From positions 2,480,001 to 2,544,000 of the forward strand of contig NZ_FMHU01000002.1 of NCBI RefSeq assembly GCF_900091415.1: 64,000 bases of DNA, given 5' to 3'. The number at the start of each line of letters is the position of its first letter. The first letter of the stretch is position 1. The position numbers were made by a program, and so were the translations under genes. Under the pieces are notes generated by a model. The model saw only the letters and a list, made by a program, of their open reading frames with translations. It did no database searches and had not been told where the DNA came from. Of this stretch, positions 34,270 through 48,208 are shown piece after piece. The stretch comes from Micromonospora inyonensis. Lineage in GTDB: Bacteria; Actinomycetota; Actinomycetes; Mycobacteriales; Micromonosporaceae.

Positions 34270-35814
34270 TCAGTCGTCGTTCGCGTCCCCGTCCTCGTCG
34301 TCGTCCGTGCGGGCGTCGACACGCGCGGCCGGGAACCGCTCCAGCATGGTCAGCAACCGGGCGGTCGTGACGCCGTCGATCTGCTGTCGCTGGGCCGCCT
34401 CGCCGAGGTGTTCCCGCAGTTCCCGGAGCCGCTTGGCCCGGTCCTTCGGCTTGCCCGACTCCAGTTCGTCCACCTTGTCGCGCAACCGGTCGGCGGTGCG
34501 CGCCTCGATGGCGCCCCGCGCCTCCGCCTCGTCGACCACGGCCGTGAACTGGTCTTTCAGTTCCCGCAGGGTCTTCGGCTGGGAGCGCGGGGCGGTGGGG
34601 GTGGTACGTGGGGGCCCGGTGGAGGCCGGTGCACCGGTCGCCGGGTCGGCCTGCCCGACGGTGGCGCCACGGTCCACGGTGTACGGGCTGGGCCGGTCGT
34701 CGCCGAGGGCGAACACCCCGACCAGTCCGACGAGCAGCGCGACTCCGGTCGCGACCAGGACACCGAGCAACCGGCGGGACGGCATCGTCCCCGGCGGCCG
34801 GGGCGCCACCCGGGTCGGCTCGGTGCCGGAGGACCAGCCGGGCCGGGGCGGCGGGCCGGCGGGGGCCCGGTCGACGAGGGTGGGCGGACTCGCGACGAGG
34901 GTGGGGGGCGACGCGACGGGTGTGGGCGGGACGGACGACAGCGTGGGCAGGATCGTGGTGGGCGGGTGCGGCGGCCGGCCCGCGCCCAGCCGGTCGGCTA
35001 CGGCGGCGGCCCCGGGCCGGCGGGCGGGCGCGGCAGCCAGGCAGGACATCACCAGGCGGTCGACGTCGGCGGGCAGTTCGGGGATGCCCAGCGGCGGCGC
35101 GGGGGTGCCCCGACCGTGCACCGCCAGAGCGTCCTCCCAGGTCCGCACGGGCAGCGGCGCGCGGCCGGTGAGCGTCCGGTAGAGCAGCGCGCCGAGCGCG
35201 TAGACGTCGCTGGCCGGGTCGGGCGGGCCAGCGGCGAGCCGCTCGGGGGCGATGTAGGCGGGAGTTCCCATCAGGGGTTCTCCCCCGCCGCGACCGGCAA
35301 GCGGATGGTGCGGCCCGGCCAGCGCGGCGATGCCGAAGTCGAGCACCTTCGCCCCGGTGTCGGTGAGCATGACGTTGCCGGGTTTGATGTCGCGGTGCAC
35401 CACTCCGATCCGGTGTGCGGCGGCGAGGGCGGCCGCGACCTGCCCGCCGAGGCGGACGGCGTCGGGCCAGGCGAGCGGCCCACGGGTCAGCCGGTCGGCG
35501 AGGTTCTCCCCCTCGACGAGTTCCATCACCAGGTACGGCACCACGACGCCACCGGCGAGGGTCGCCTCGCCGTAGTCGTACACCTGGGTCACGTGGGGGT
35601 GGGTCAGCCGGGCCGCCGCGCGGGCCTCGCGCCCGATGGTCGCGCGTAGCTCCGGGTCGGCGGCGAGTTGTCCGGCGAGGGCCTTGACCGCCACCGGGCG
35701 GTGCAGCACCTCGTCGTCGGCGCGCCAGACCTCGGACATCCCACCGAGGCCGATGCGCTCGCGCAGGACGAACCGGTCGTGCAGCCGGAGGCCGGGCGTG
35801 AACGGCGGCGACAT
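34270..35814 (-). CDS. Membrane Ser/Thr protein kinase
   Basis: A 514-aa Hanks kinase: GLGGMSEVW, VAVKAL, HRDIKPGNVM, LDFGIAAL and GTPAYIAPERL (about 20-285). A Pro-rich juxtamembrane linker follows with tandem SPPTLV units, then one transmembrane helix (about 347-367, LLGVLVATGVALLVGLVGVF) and a C-terminal, probably extracytoplasmic, helical domain rich in charged residues, ending in an acidic tail. It lacks PASTA repeats. Start ATG 35814. The first about 285 residues are close to the soluble kinase at 5313. Confidence 0.93.
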   Translation of the reverse strand: MSPPFTPGLRLHDRFVLRERIGLGGMSEVWRADDEVLHRPVAVKALAGQLAADPELRATIGREARAAARLTHPHVTQVYDYGEATLAGGVVVPYLVMELVEGENLADRLTRGPLAWPDAVRLGGQVAAALAAAHRIGVVHRDIKPGNVMLTDTGAKVLDFGIAALAGPHHPLAGRGGGEPLMGTPAYIAPERLAAGPPDPASDVYALGALLYRTLTGRAPLPVRTWEDALAVHGRGTPAPPLGIPELPADVDRLVMSCLAAAPARRPGAAAVADRLGAGRPPHPPTTILPTLSSVPPTPVASPPTLVASPPTLVDRAPAGPPPRPGWSSGTEPTRVAPRPPGTMPSRRLLGVLVATGVALLVGLVGVFALGDDRPSPYTVDRGATVGQADPATGAPASTGPPRTTPTAPRSQPKTLRELKDQFTAVVDEAEARGAIEARTADRLRDKVDELESGKPKDRAKRLRELREHLGEAAQRQQIDGVTTARLLTMLERFPAARVDARTDDDEDGDANDD

Positions 35815-35959
35815 GGTGCTCCAGTCTGCCCTCCCCGGGCCGGCGGCACCACCCGCTCCCCGCCGGCTGGTGCGGGCGGCCGGTGGCTGACGTCCGGGGG
35901 TGGACGGTCGAAAAAGGGACCTCGGGACCGGCGACCGGGCGGCGGTCGCGGCGGTGCGG

Positions 35960-37021
35960 TCAGGGCTTGCGGCCGACCGCGGCGTACATGCTGACCTCGG
36001 CGGCGGTGGGACGGGGCCGCGGCTCGTGCTCGGCCCGCCACTCGGCCACCGACGAGATGCCCGGCTCGATCAGCTCGAGGCCGGTGAAGAAGCGGGCGAA
36101 CTCCGCCCGGCTGCGCAGGACCACCAGGCCGTGCGGGTCGCCGTCGTGCCGCGCGCCCACCGGGCGGGGTGGGAGTGGCAGATGGTCGCCGGTGGCGTGC
36201 GAGGCGACGAGGTGACTGCCGGCGGGTAGTTCGTCCAGCAGCCGCGCGACCGCGCCGTACGGGTCCTCGTCGTCCGTCACGAAGTGCAGAACCGCCACCA
36301 GCATCAGGGCGACCGGTCGGGTCAGGTCCAGGGTGCGGCGCAGGTCGGGGTGGCCGAGGATGCGCTCCGGCTCGCGCAGGTCGGCGTCGAGGTAGGCGGT
36401 CGCCCCCTCGGCGGTGCTGGTGAGCAGGGCGCGGGCGTGCGCCAGCACGATCGGGTCGTTGTCGACGTAGACCACCCGGCACTGCGGGGCGATCGACTGG
36501 GCGACCTCGTGCGTGTTGTCCGCGGTGGGGATGCCGGTGCCGATGTCCAGGAACTGCCGGACGCCGGTTTCCCGGGCCAGATGGGCCACCGCCCGCTGGA
36601 GGAAGCGACGGTTCTCCCGGGCGCTGGTGCGGACGGTGGGGAACTGGACCTCGTAGCTGCGGATCAGGGCCGCCGCGGCCTCCAGCCCGAGGTACGACTG
36701 GAACCAGCCGGGCAGGACGTCGCCGTAGCGGTGCCACCAACCGGGGCTGTTGGCGTCGCGGGCCAGTTTGAGCAGCGCGTCCCGCTCCCCCGGCTCGGTG
36801 ACACCGTAGAGGGTGAGCAGGTCGGCGACATCCCGATCCTTGAAGCCGACCCGGCCCAGCTCCATGCGGCTGATCTTGGATTCGGAGGCACGGATCTCCC
36901 AGGCCGCGTTCTCGCGGGTGACCCCGCTGCTCTCCCGCAACCGACGGAGCTGCGCGCCGAGCAGCATGCGCAGCACCGTCGGCCCACTGGCCGGTCCCCC
37001 CTCGGCTGGACCCGTCGTCAC
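35960..37021 (-). CDS. Chimeric HTH/DUF5753 regulator - DUF574 SAM methyltransferase
   Basis: A 353-aa protein. Residues about 15-72 are an XRE-type HTH (LRRLRESSGVTRENAAW...SKISRMELGR). The next about 50 residues (PGWWHRYGDVLPGWFQSYLG...IRSYEVQF) are the beginning of the DUF5753 domain that follows this HTH in WhiJ-like regulators. At about residue 127 the sequence switches to a DUF574 methyltransferase, TVRTSARENRRFLQRAV, QFLDIGTGIPTADNTHEV, RVVYVDNDPIVLAHARALL. The DUF574 signature DYxLGGKDN and the remainder of DUF5753 are absent. Start GTG 37021 after GGAGG is clear. DUF397 lies 127 bp upstream. Confidence 0.85.
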   Translation of the reverse strand: MTTGPAEGGPASGPTVLRMLLGAQLRRLRESSGVTRENAAWEIRASESKISRMELGRVGFKDRDVADLLTLYGVTEPGERDALLKLARDANSPGWWHRYGDVLPGWFQSYLGLEAAAALIRSYEVQFPTVRTSARENRRFLQRAVAHLARETGVRQFLDIGTGIPTADNTHEVAQSIAPQCRVVYVDNDPIVLAHARALLTSTAEGATAYLDADLREPERILGHPDLRRTLDLTRPVALMLVAVLHFVTDDEDPYGAVARLLDELPAGSHLVASHATGDHLPLPPRPVGARHDGDPHGLVVLRSRAEFARFFTGLELIEPGISSVAEWRAEHEPRPRPTAAEVSMYAAVGRKP

Positions 37022-37148
37022 GTGGTGACCTCCGCCTGCCCGCTCTTCCCGCCGGACGCCCCCGACCGGCTGACGTGTAAGCATGCCATGAACCCAGAGT
37101 CAGGCGTAGTCAGGCGGACGGCCCGCCGGTCCCGCTGCCGGGACACGC

Positions 37149-37388
37149 TCAGGTGATCAGATGGTCGAAGTCCCCGTCCCGGGCGCCGAGCACGAAGGCG
37201 GCGATCTCGTCGACCGTGTAGATCAGTGCCGGCCCCTCCGGATGGCGCGAGTTGCGCATCGCGATCCCGGCCCCGCCCGGCAATTCGGCCAACTCGACGC
37301 AGTTGCCGCTGGGGTTGCTCCGGCGGCTCTTCTGCCACTTCAGCGGAGGCAGGTCACGGGTGGGAACGCCGTTCTGTGGCTGCTGCAT
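37149..37388 (-). CDS. DUF397 protein
   Basis: A 79-aa DUF397 protein with WQKSRRSNPSGNCVELAEL, VAMRNSRHPEGPALIYT-like motif (here AMRNSRHPEGPALIYT) and DEIAAFVLGARDGDFDHL, all typical. DUF397 proteins pair with HTH-DUF5753 regulators in a toxin-antitoxin-like or WhiJ-type partnership. The partner regulator downstream is the truncated chimera. Start ATG 37388. A palindromic operator candidate lies about 85 bp upstream. Confidence 0.92.
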   Translation of the reverse strand: MQQPQNGVPTRDLPPLKWQKSRRSNPSGNCVELAELPGGAGIAMRNSRHPEGPALIYTVDEIAAFVLGARDGDFDHLIT

Positions 37389-37470
37389 GGGGCGTCTCTC
37401 GTTCGGTTGGCCGCCCGCCACCGCGTGCAACGGGACGACGACGAAGGGTGCGCGAAATATCGACTCGTGG

Positions 37471-37503
37471 GCAGATGCACGTGCATCTGCTATTGCATCT
37501 GCA
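37471..37503. promoter_or_regulatory. Palindromic operator candidate with a third half-site
   Basis: GCAGATGCACGTGCATCTGC (37471-37490) is a perfect 20-bp palindrome, followed by another half-site TGCATCTGCA (37494-37503). It lies in the AT-richer 268-bp gap between the divergent DUF397 and GGDEF genes. It is a plausible binding site for the HTH protein encoded downstream of DUF397. Confidence 0.55.
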
Positions 37504-37656
37504 TTGGACAGCGAGCATGATATCGCACGTGAGCGGTACCCAACCGTTCACTTTCAGTTACTCGGACCTGGGGTGCGACCAGGGGAAACGGGCCTGACAC
37601 AGGGTCGTGTCGGGCCGCTGCACGGCGCACCGCGACGCGATGACGGGGGGACGTCG

Positions 37657-38340
37657 GTGCCAGATCCGTTCACCATCGTGTCCGGCATCTGCGCCGCCGG
37701 AGCCGTCGCCGCCGGCCTTCAGCTCCGGCAGCGGGCGGTCCGTGCCGAGGCGCGGATCGAGACGCTCCAGGCGGAACTCACCGCGGAGCGACACGCCGCC
37801 AGTCACGACCCGCTGACCGGGCTGCCGAACCGTCGGGCGTTCTACCGCCTCGCCGCCAGCCTGCTCACCGACGCCGCCGGCAGACCGCTGGCCGCCGTCG
37901 TCCTCGACCTGGACGACTTCAAGCAGGTCAACGACCGGTACGGCCACGCCGCGGGCGACCAGGTGCTGGTCAGCGTCGCAGAGCGGTTCGCGGCCTTCGC
38001 CGGGGACAACCTGGTGGCCCGCCTCGGCGGTGACGAGTTCGCCGGGCTGCTGGCCAGCCCCACCGTGGACCGGCGGTGGATGGAACACGCCGCCCACCGG
38101 CTCAGCGACGCACTCGCCGCACCCATCCAGCACGGCACGGTCAGCCTCCGGGTCACCGCCTCGGTCGGGCTGGCACCGGTACGCGGTCCGGCCCAGCTCG
38201 CCGACGCGCTCTGCCGCGCCGACGCGGCGATGTACCGGGCCAAGAGCCTCGGGGCGGCCCGCCAACTGCTCGACACCCACCCCGTCGACACCCACCACTT
38301 CGGGCCCCACCAGGACGACCCGCTGACGGTCCACCGCTGA
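37657..38340 (+). CDS. Diguanylate cyclase (GGDEF domain)
   Basis: A 227-aa protein: one N-terminal hydrophobic segment (about 6-22), a short coiled coil (about 25-47, AEARIETLQAELTAERHAA) and a GGDEF domain (about 48-205) with DPLTGLPNRRAFY, VVLDLDDFKQVND RYGH and an intact RLGGDEF. It should make c-di-GMP from two GTP. The product-inhibition RxxD site five residues before GGDEF is not present (AGDN). Start GTG 37657 after GGGGGG. It converges with the biosynthetic operon across a strong terminator. Confidence 0.92.
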   Translation: MPDPFTIVSGICAAGAVAAGLQLRQRAVRAEARIETLQAELTAERHAASHDPLTGLPNRRAFYRLAASLLTDAAGRPLAAVVLDLDDFKQVNDRYGHAAGDQVLVSVAERFAAFAGDNLVARLGGDEFAGLLASPTVDRRWMEHAAHRLSDALAAPIQHGTVSLRVTASVGLAPVRGPAQLADALCRADAAMYRAKSLGAARQLLDTHPVDTHHFGPHQDDPLTVHR

Positions 38341-38369
38341 CCCGTCGACCGTCCACTGCTGAGGAACGG

Positions 38370-38405
38370 ACGAACCCCGCACGCCGCTCGCGTGTCGGGG
38401 GTTCG
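38370..38405. terminator. Bidirectional terminator at the operon end
   Basis: The inverted repeat ACGAACCCC-GCACGC / GCGTGTC-GGGGGTTCGT (minor mismatches) lies between the convergent GGDEF gene and the last gene of the NRPS/PKS operon, marking the downstream boundary of the cluster. Confidence 0.75.
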
Positions 38406-38418
38406 TCGCCACCGGCGC

Positions 38419-43934
<5,516 letters not shown>

Positions 43935-43935
<1 letters not shown>

Positions 43936-46900
43936 CAGGGTGTTCCCTTTTCCGCCGCGAGCAGCGCGGCGACCTCGGCTTCGGAGAGTTCGTCGACCTC
44001 GGCGGCGATCAGCGCCTCGATCTGGGTGGCCAGGTCGGCGACCACCGGGGCACCGAACAGGGCCCGCATGGGCAGGTCCACGTCGACCTCGGCGCGGATC
44101 CGGGACATCGCCCGCATGCCGCGCAGCGAGTTGCCGCCGAGGGCGAAGAAGTCGTCGTACGCGCCGACCTTCTCCACCCCGAGGATGTCGGCGAAGACCT
44201 CGGCGACCAGCGCCTCGGCGTCGGTGCGCGGGGCCACGTAGGACCCGACGGCCTCGGTGGCGGCCGGAGCGGGCAGTGCGGCGCGGTCCACCTTGCCGTT
44301 CGGGGTCAGCGGCAGTGCGTCGAGACGGACGAACGCGGCCGGCACCAGGTGGGCGGGGAGCTGCCGGGCCGCCTCGGCGGAGACCTCGGCCTCGTCGGCG
44401 GTGCCGACCAGGTACGCCACCAGGGTCGGCTCGCCCGAGTCGGTACGCACGGCGACCACGGCCTCCCGGACGCCGGCGTGGGCGAGCAGGGTCGACTCGA
44501 TCTCACCCAGCTCGATCCGCATACCCCGCACCTTGACCTGGTGGTCGCGGCGGCCCAGGTACTCCAGCGTCCCGTCGGCCCGCCAGCGGGCCAGGTCCCC
44601 GGTGTGGTACATCCGCTCCCCCGGCGCCCCGAAGGGGCAGGGCAGGAAGCGCTCGGCGGTCAGGCCCGGCCGGCACAGGTAGCCCCGGGCGAGCTGGACC
44701 CCGGCGACGTACAGCTCGCCGGCCACCCCTGGTGGCACCGGGTTGAGGTGCGCGTCGAGCAGGTAGGCGCGCATGTTCCAGGTGGGTCGGCCGATCGGCA
44801 CCGGCCCGGCCGGCACCGCCTCACCGGGGGCGATCCGGGCCGCCACGCAGCCCACGGTCGCCTCGGTCGGACCGTACTCGTTGATCACCGCGACGCCCTC
44901 GTGCGTGGCCCGCCAGGCGGCGAGCTGTTCCCCGGTGAGCGCCTCGCCGCCGATGACCAGGTCACCGGTGGGCGACAGGTCGGCGTCGAGCAGCGGCAGG
45001 TGGCTCGGGGTGACCTTGAGGAAGGCCGGCGGCCCCCCGGCGCGGGCGGCGGCCTCGTCGATCCCGGCCAGCCGCACCGTGCCACCCGCGGTGAGCGGAC
45101 CGAGCAGGCCGGTGACGGTCAGGTCGAAGGAGACCGGCGAGTGCAGCAGCGCGGTGCCGGCCAGCCCCGGATAGGTGTCCCGGGCCCAGGCCAGGTACGC
45201 GTGCACCGCCCGGTGCTCGACCACCACCCCCTTCGGACGGCCGGTGGAGCCGGAGGTGTAGAGCACGTACGCCGGGTGGGCGGGCAGCAGCGGGGCGGTC
45301 CGCTCGGCGTCGGTGAGGTCGGCGTCGTTGCCCCCGACCTCACCGTCGAGCACCAGCGCGCCGGGGGGCACCAGCGCGGCGGTCTCCGGGGTGGCCAGCA
45401 CCAGGACCGGTTCGGCGTCGCCGAGCAGGTAGGCGATCCGCCCGGCCGGGTAGCCGGTGTCCACCGGCAGGTACGCCGCACCGGACTTGAGCACGGCGAG
45501 GATCGCCACCAGCAGCTCCGCCGAGCGGGGCAGCGCCAGCGCGACCAGCGCGCCCGGCCCGACGCCCCGGGACACCAGCATCCGGGCGAGCCGGTTGGCC
45601 CGGCCGTTCAGTTCGGCGTACGTCAGCGACCGCCCGTCGGCGACCAGGGCGGTCGCGGTCGGGGTGGCCGCCACCTGCCGTTCGACCTCGGCGACCAGGG
45701 TGGACGGCGGCACCTGACGGGCGGTGTCGTTCCACCCGTGCAGGACGAGGTCCCGCTCGGTGGCGTCGAGCAGCGGCAGCGCCGAGACCCGGGTGCCGGG
45801 CTCGGCCACGGCGGCGTCGAGCAGCCGGACGTACCGGGCGACCACGGCCTCGGCGGTGGCCCGGTCGAACAGCGCGGTCCGGTAGAGCAGCCGGCTGGTC
45901 GTGGCGGTGATGTCGAAGGCCAGGTCGTCCTTTGTGGTGCCCAGGGCGACCGGGTCCAGACCGGAGTCCGGGATGAAGTTGAACGCGGTCTGGAAGACCG
46001 GCTGCACCGACGGGTCCCGCTGCGGGGCGACCGCCTCGACGATCCGCTGGAACGGCGTCCGGCCGTGTTCCATCGCGTCGACCAGCCCGTCCCGGGTACG
46101 CGTGACCAGGTCGGCGAAGGTCGGGTCGCCGGCCAGGTCGCAGCGCAGCGCCACCGGGTTGACGAACATGCCGATCAGCGGGGCCAGTTCCGGGTTGTCC
46201 CGACCCGCCGTGGAGACCCCGACGACCAGGTCCTCGTCGCCGGAGATCCGGTGCAGCAGCGCGGTGAAGGCGGCCAGCAGCACCATGAACGGGGTGGCCG
46301 TCGACCCGGTGGCCAGCCGGCCGACCCGGTCGAGCAGCCCGTCGGGAAGGGTGAAGTGCACCTCGTCCCCGGCGTAGCCCAGCTCGGCGGGGCGGGGCCG
46401 GTCCAGCGGCAGGGTGGTCGCCGCCGGGGCACCGGCCAGGTGCTTTCGCCAGAAGCCCAGCTGCCGGTCCAGCTCCGCGCCGGTGAGCTGCTCGCGCTGC
46501 CAGACCGCGAAATCGGCGTACTGGATCGGCAGCTCGGGCAGCGCGGCGGGGACGCCGGTCAGCGCGGCCGTGCCCAGCGCGGTCAGTTCCCCGGCGAGGA
46601 CCACCGCGGAGCGGGCGTCGAAGACCGCGTGGTGCACCACGAACTGGAGGACGACCCGGGTGTCGGTCATGCGGACCAGACGGGCCCGCCACAGCGGCGC
46701 GGCGTCCACCGGGATCGGGGTCCGGGCCAGTTCGGCGAGGAGGTCGTCGAAGCGGGGCCGCCGCTGCGCCTCGGGCAGGTCGCGCAGGTCGACCACCTCC
46801 AGCTCGACCGGTTCGACCGCCCGGACCACCTGGCTCAGCGTGCCGTCGTCGGCATGCAGGCGGGTCCGCAGCGACTCGTGCCGGGCGATGATCTCACCCA

Positions 46901-47054
46901 CGATCCGGTTCGCCTGCGCGACGGTCACACCCTCCGGGAACGACCACAGGTTGGAGACGTTGTAGACCGGAGAGCCGGCGTCGAGCTGGTTGGCGATCCA
47001 GATCCGCTCCTGCGCGTACGACGCCGGGAAGGTCCACTCCTTCACGTCGTTCAT
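43935..47054 (-). CDS. NRPS module C-A(Asn?)-PCP
   Basis: A 1039-aa one-module NRPS. C domain about 10-440 with HHAVFDA, so the final Gly of the HHxxxDG motif is Ala; A domain about 470-915 with YVLYTSGSTGRPKG and NEYGPTEATVG; PCP about 935-1005 with Ser976 in LGGNSLRGM; then an acidic helical tail (about 1010-1039) that may dock to the next protein. The A-domain pocket reads D-L-T-K-V-G-E-V-G-K by eye, the asparagine code. MbtH is encoded directly upstream with an ATGA overlap and is probably needed by this or the next A domain. The TauD gene two genes upstream may hydroxylate the Asn. Confidence 0.93.
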
Positions 47055-47242
47055 GACGCCGTGGCCTCCCGGACGGAACGGGGCCGCATGTCCGTCCACA
47101 CGGTGCCGATGTGGGCCAGGCACTCCTCCCGGGTGCCGGCGAAGCCGGCGTCCTGCCAGCCGGCGGGGAACTCCCGGTCGGCTGCCCAGATCGAGTACTG
47201 CTCCTCGTCGTTGCGCACGACCAGGAATCGGGGGTCGGACAT
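47051..47242 (-). CDS. MbtH-like NRPS chaperone
   Basis: A 63-aa MbtH-family protein that binds and activates NRPS adenylation domains. It has FLVVRNDEEQYSIWAADREFPAGW and VWTDMRP with the conserved Trp residues; the usual SLWP reads SIWA. The ATG is in a TGATG overlap with the dioxygenase stop, and its own stop is in an ATGA overlap with the NRPS start, so all three are made together. Confidence 0.95.
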   Translation of the reverse strand: MSDPRFLVVRNDEEQYSIWAADREFPAGWQDAGFAGTREECLAHIGTVWTDMRPRSVREATAS

Positions 47243-48186
47243 CACTTCTCTCCAGGGGTGTGCGGTTCGGCCATGGCGACAGCGATCTTGCGGGGGCCGG
47301 TGAACGGCTCACGGCCGTGCGCGGCGGTCATGTTGTCCACCACCAGCACGTCGTCGCGCTGGTAGTCGAAACGGACGCTGGCGGCACGATACGCGTCCCG
47401 CAGGTGGTCCATGACATCGGTGGGGATCTCCGCCCCGTCGCCGTAGTACGTGTTCGACGGCAGCCCCTCCGGGCCGAAGAGTTCCAGCAGCCCCTCCTGG
47501 AGGTCCTTGGCCAGCGTGCTGACGTGGAAGAACGTGGCGTGGTTGAACCAGCGCGGGGTGTCCGAACCGGGCCGGTGGTGCACCACGTCCCGCACCGACC
47601 GGGTCCGCAGCCCGTCGGCGCCGATCCACTCCAGTTCGATCCGGTTCGCCGACGCGTACGCCTCGACCTCGGCCCGGTCGTCGGTGTTGAACACGTGCTG
47701 CCACGGGGTGCCGAAGTCGGCGTGGAAGTTCCGGACGAGCATCCAGCGCCGCCGGACGAACTCCTCGCGCACCGCCGGGTCGATGTTCTCGTAGACCCGG
47801 CGCACGTCGGCCAGGGGCGTCGCGCCGAGGGTCTCCGGCGCGGTGATGCAGTAGAAGAACAGCGTCAACGGCCAGCGCGCCTGGTACGAGTTCTCGTTGT
47901 GCAGGAAGATCTCCTCGTCGGCCGGGTAATCGGTGGACGTGTAGACCTTCCCCTTGATGGCGTGCCGGGGCGAGGAGCGTTCGGCGTAGGTCAGCGGTTC
48001 ACCGGCCAGGGCCCGGACCACCCGGTCGAAGCCGTCCACCCCGCCGACGTCGAAGCCGCGGAACAGCAGCCCGCCGTGCTCGACCAGGGTCGCCCGCAGT
48101 TCCGCCCGGCGTCGGTCGATCAGGTCGGTGAGCGCGGTGCCGTCGTTCTCGACGACCACCGGCAACGTGGCGATCGTGTCGCTCAT
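47242..48186 (-). CDS. TauD/SyrP-like Fe(II)/2-oxoglutarate dioxygenase
   Basis: A 314-aa non-haem iron dioxygenase. The facial triad is visible: His96 and Glu98 in LHNENSYQ and His290 in TAAHGREPF, with a 2-oxoglutarate Arg about ten residues later (FTGPRKI). TLGATPLADVRRVYENI resembles SyrP-type enzymes, which beta-hydroxylate carrier-bound or free Asp/Asn during NRPS assembly. Given the Asn-type adenylation domain encoded two genes later, beta-hydroxyasparagine is the best guess. It starts 22 bp after the PKS stop, the widest gap in the operon. Confidence 0.9.
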   Translation of the reverse strand: MSDTIATLPVVVENDGTALTDLIDRRRAELRATLVEHGGLLFRGFDVGGVDGFDRVVRALAGEPLTYAERSSPRHAIKGKVYTSTDYPADEEIFLHNENSYQARWPLTLFFYCITAPETLGATPLADVRRVYENIDPAVREEFVRRRWMLVRNFHADFGTPWQHVFNTDDRAEVEAYASANRIELEWIGADGLRTRSVRDVVHHRPGSDTPRWFNHATFFHVSTLAKDLQEGLLELFGPEGLPSNTYYGDGAEIPTDVMDHLRDAYRAASVRFDYQRDDVLVVDNMTAAHGREPFTGPRKIAVAMAEPHTPGEK

Positions 48187-48208
48187 CTGCTCAGGTCTCC
48201 TTTCCCCG

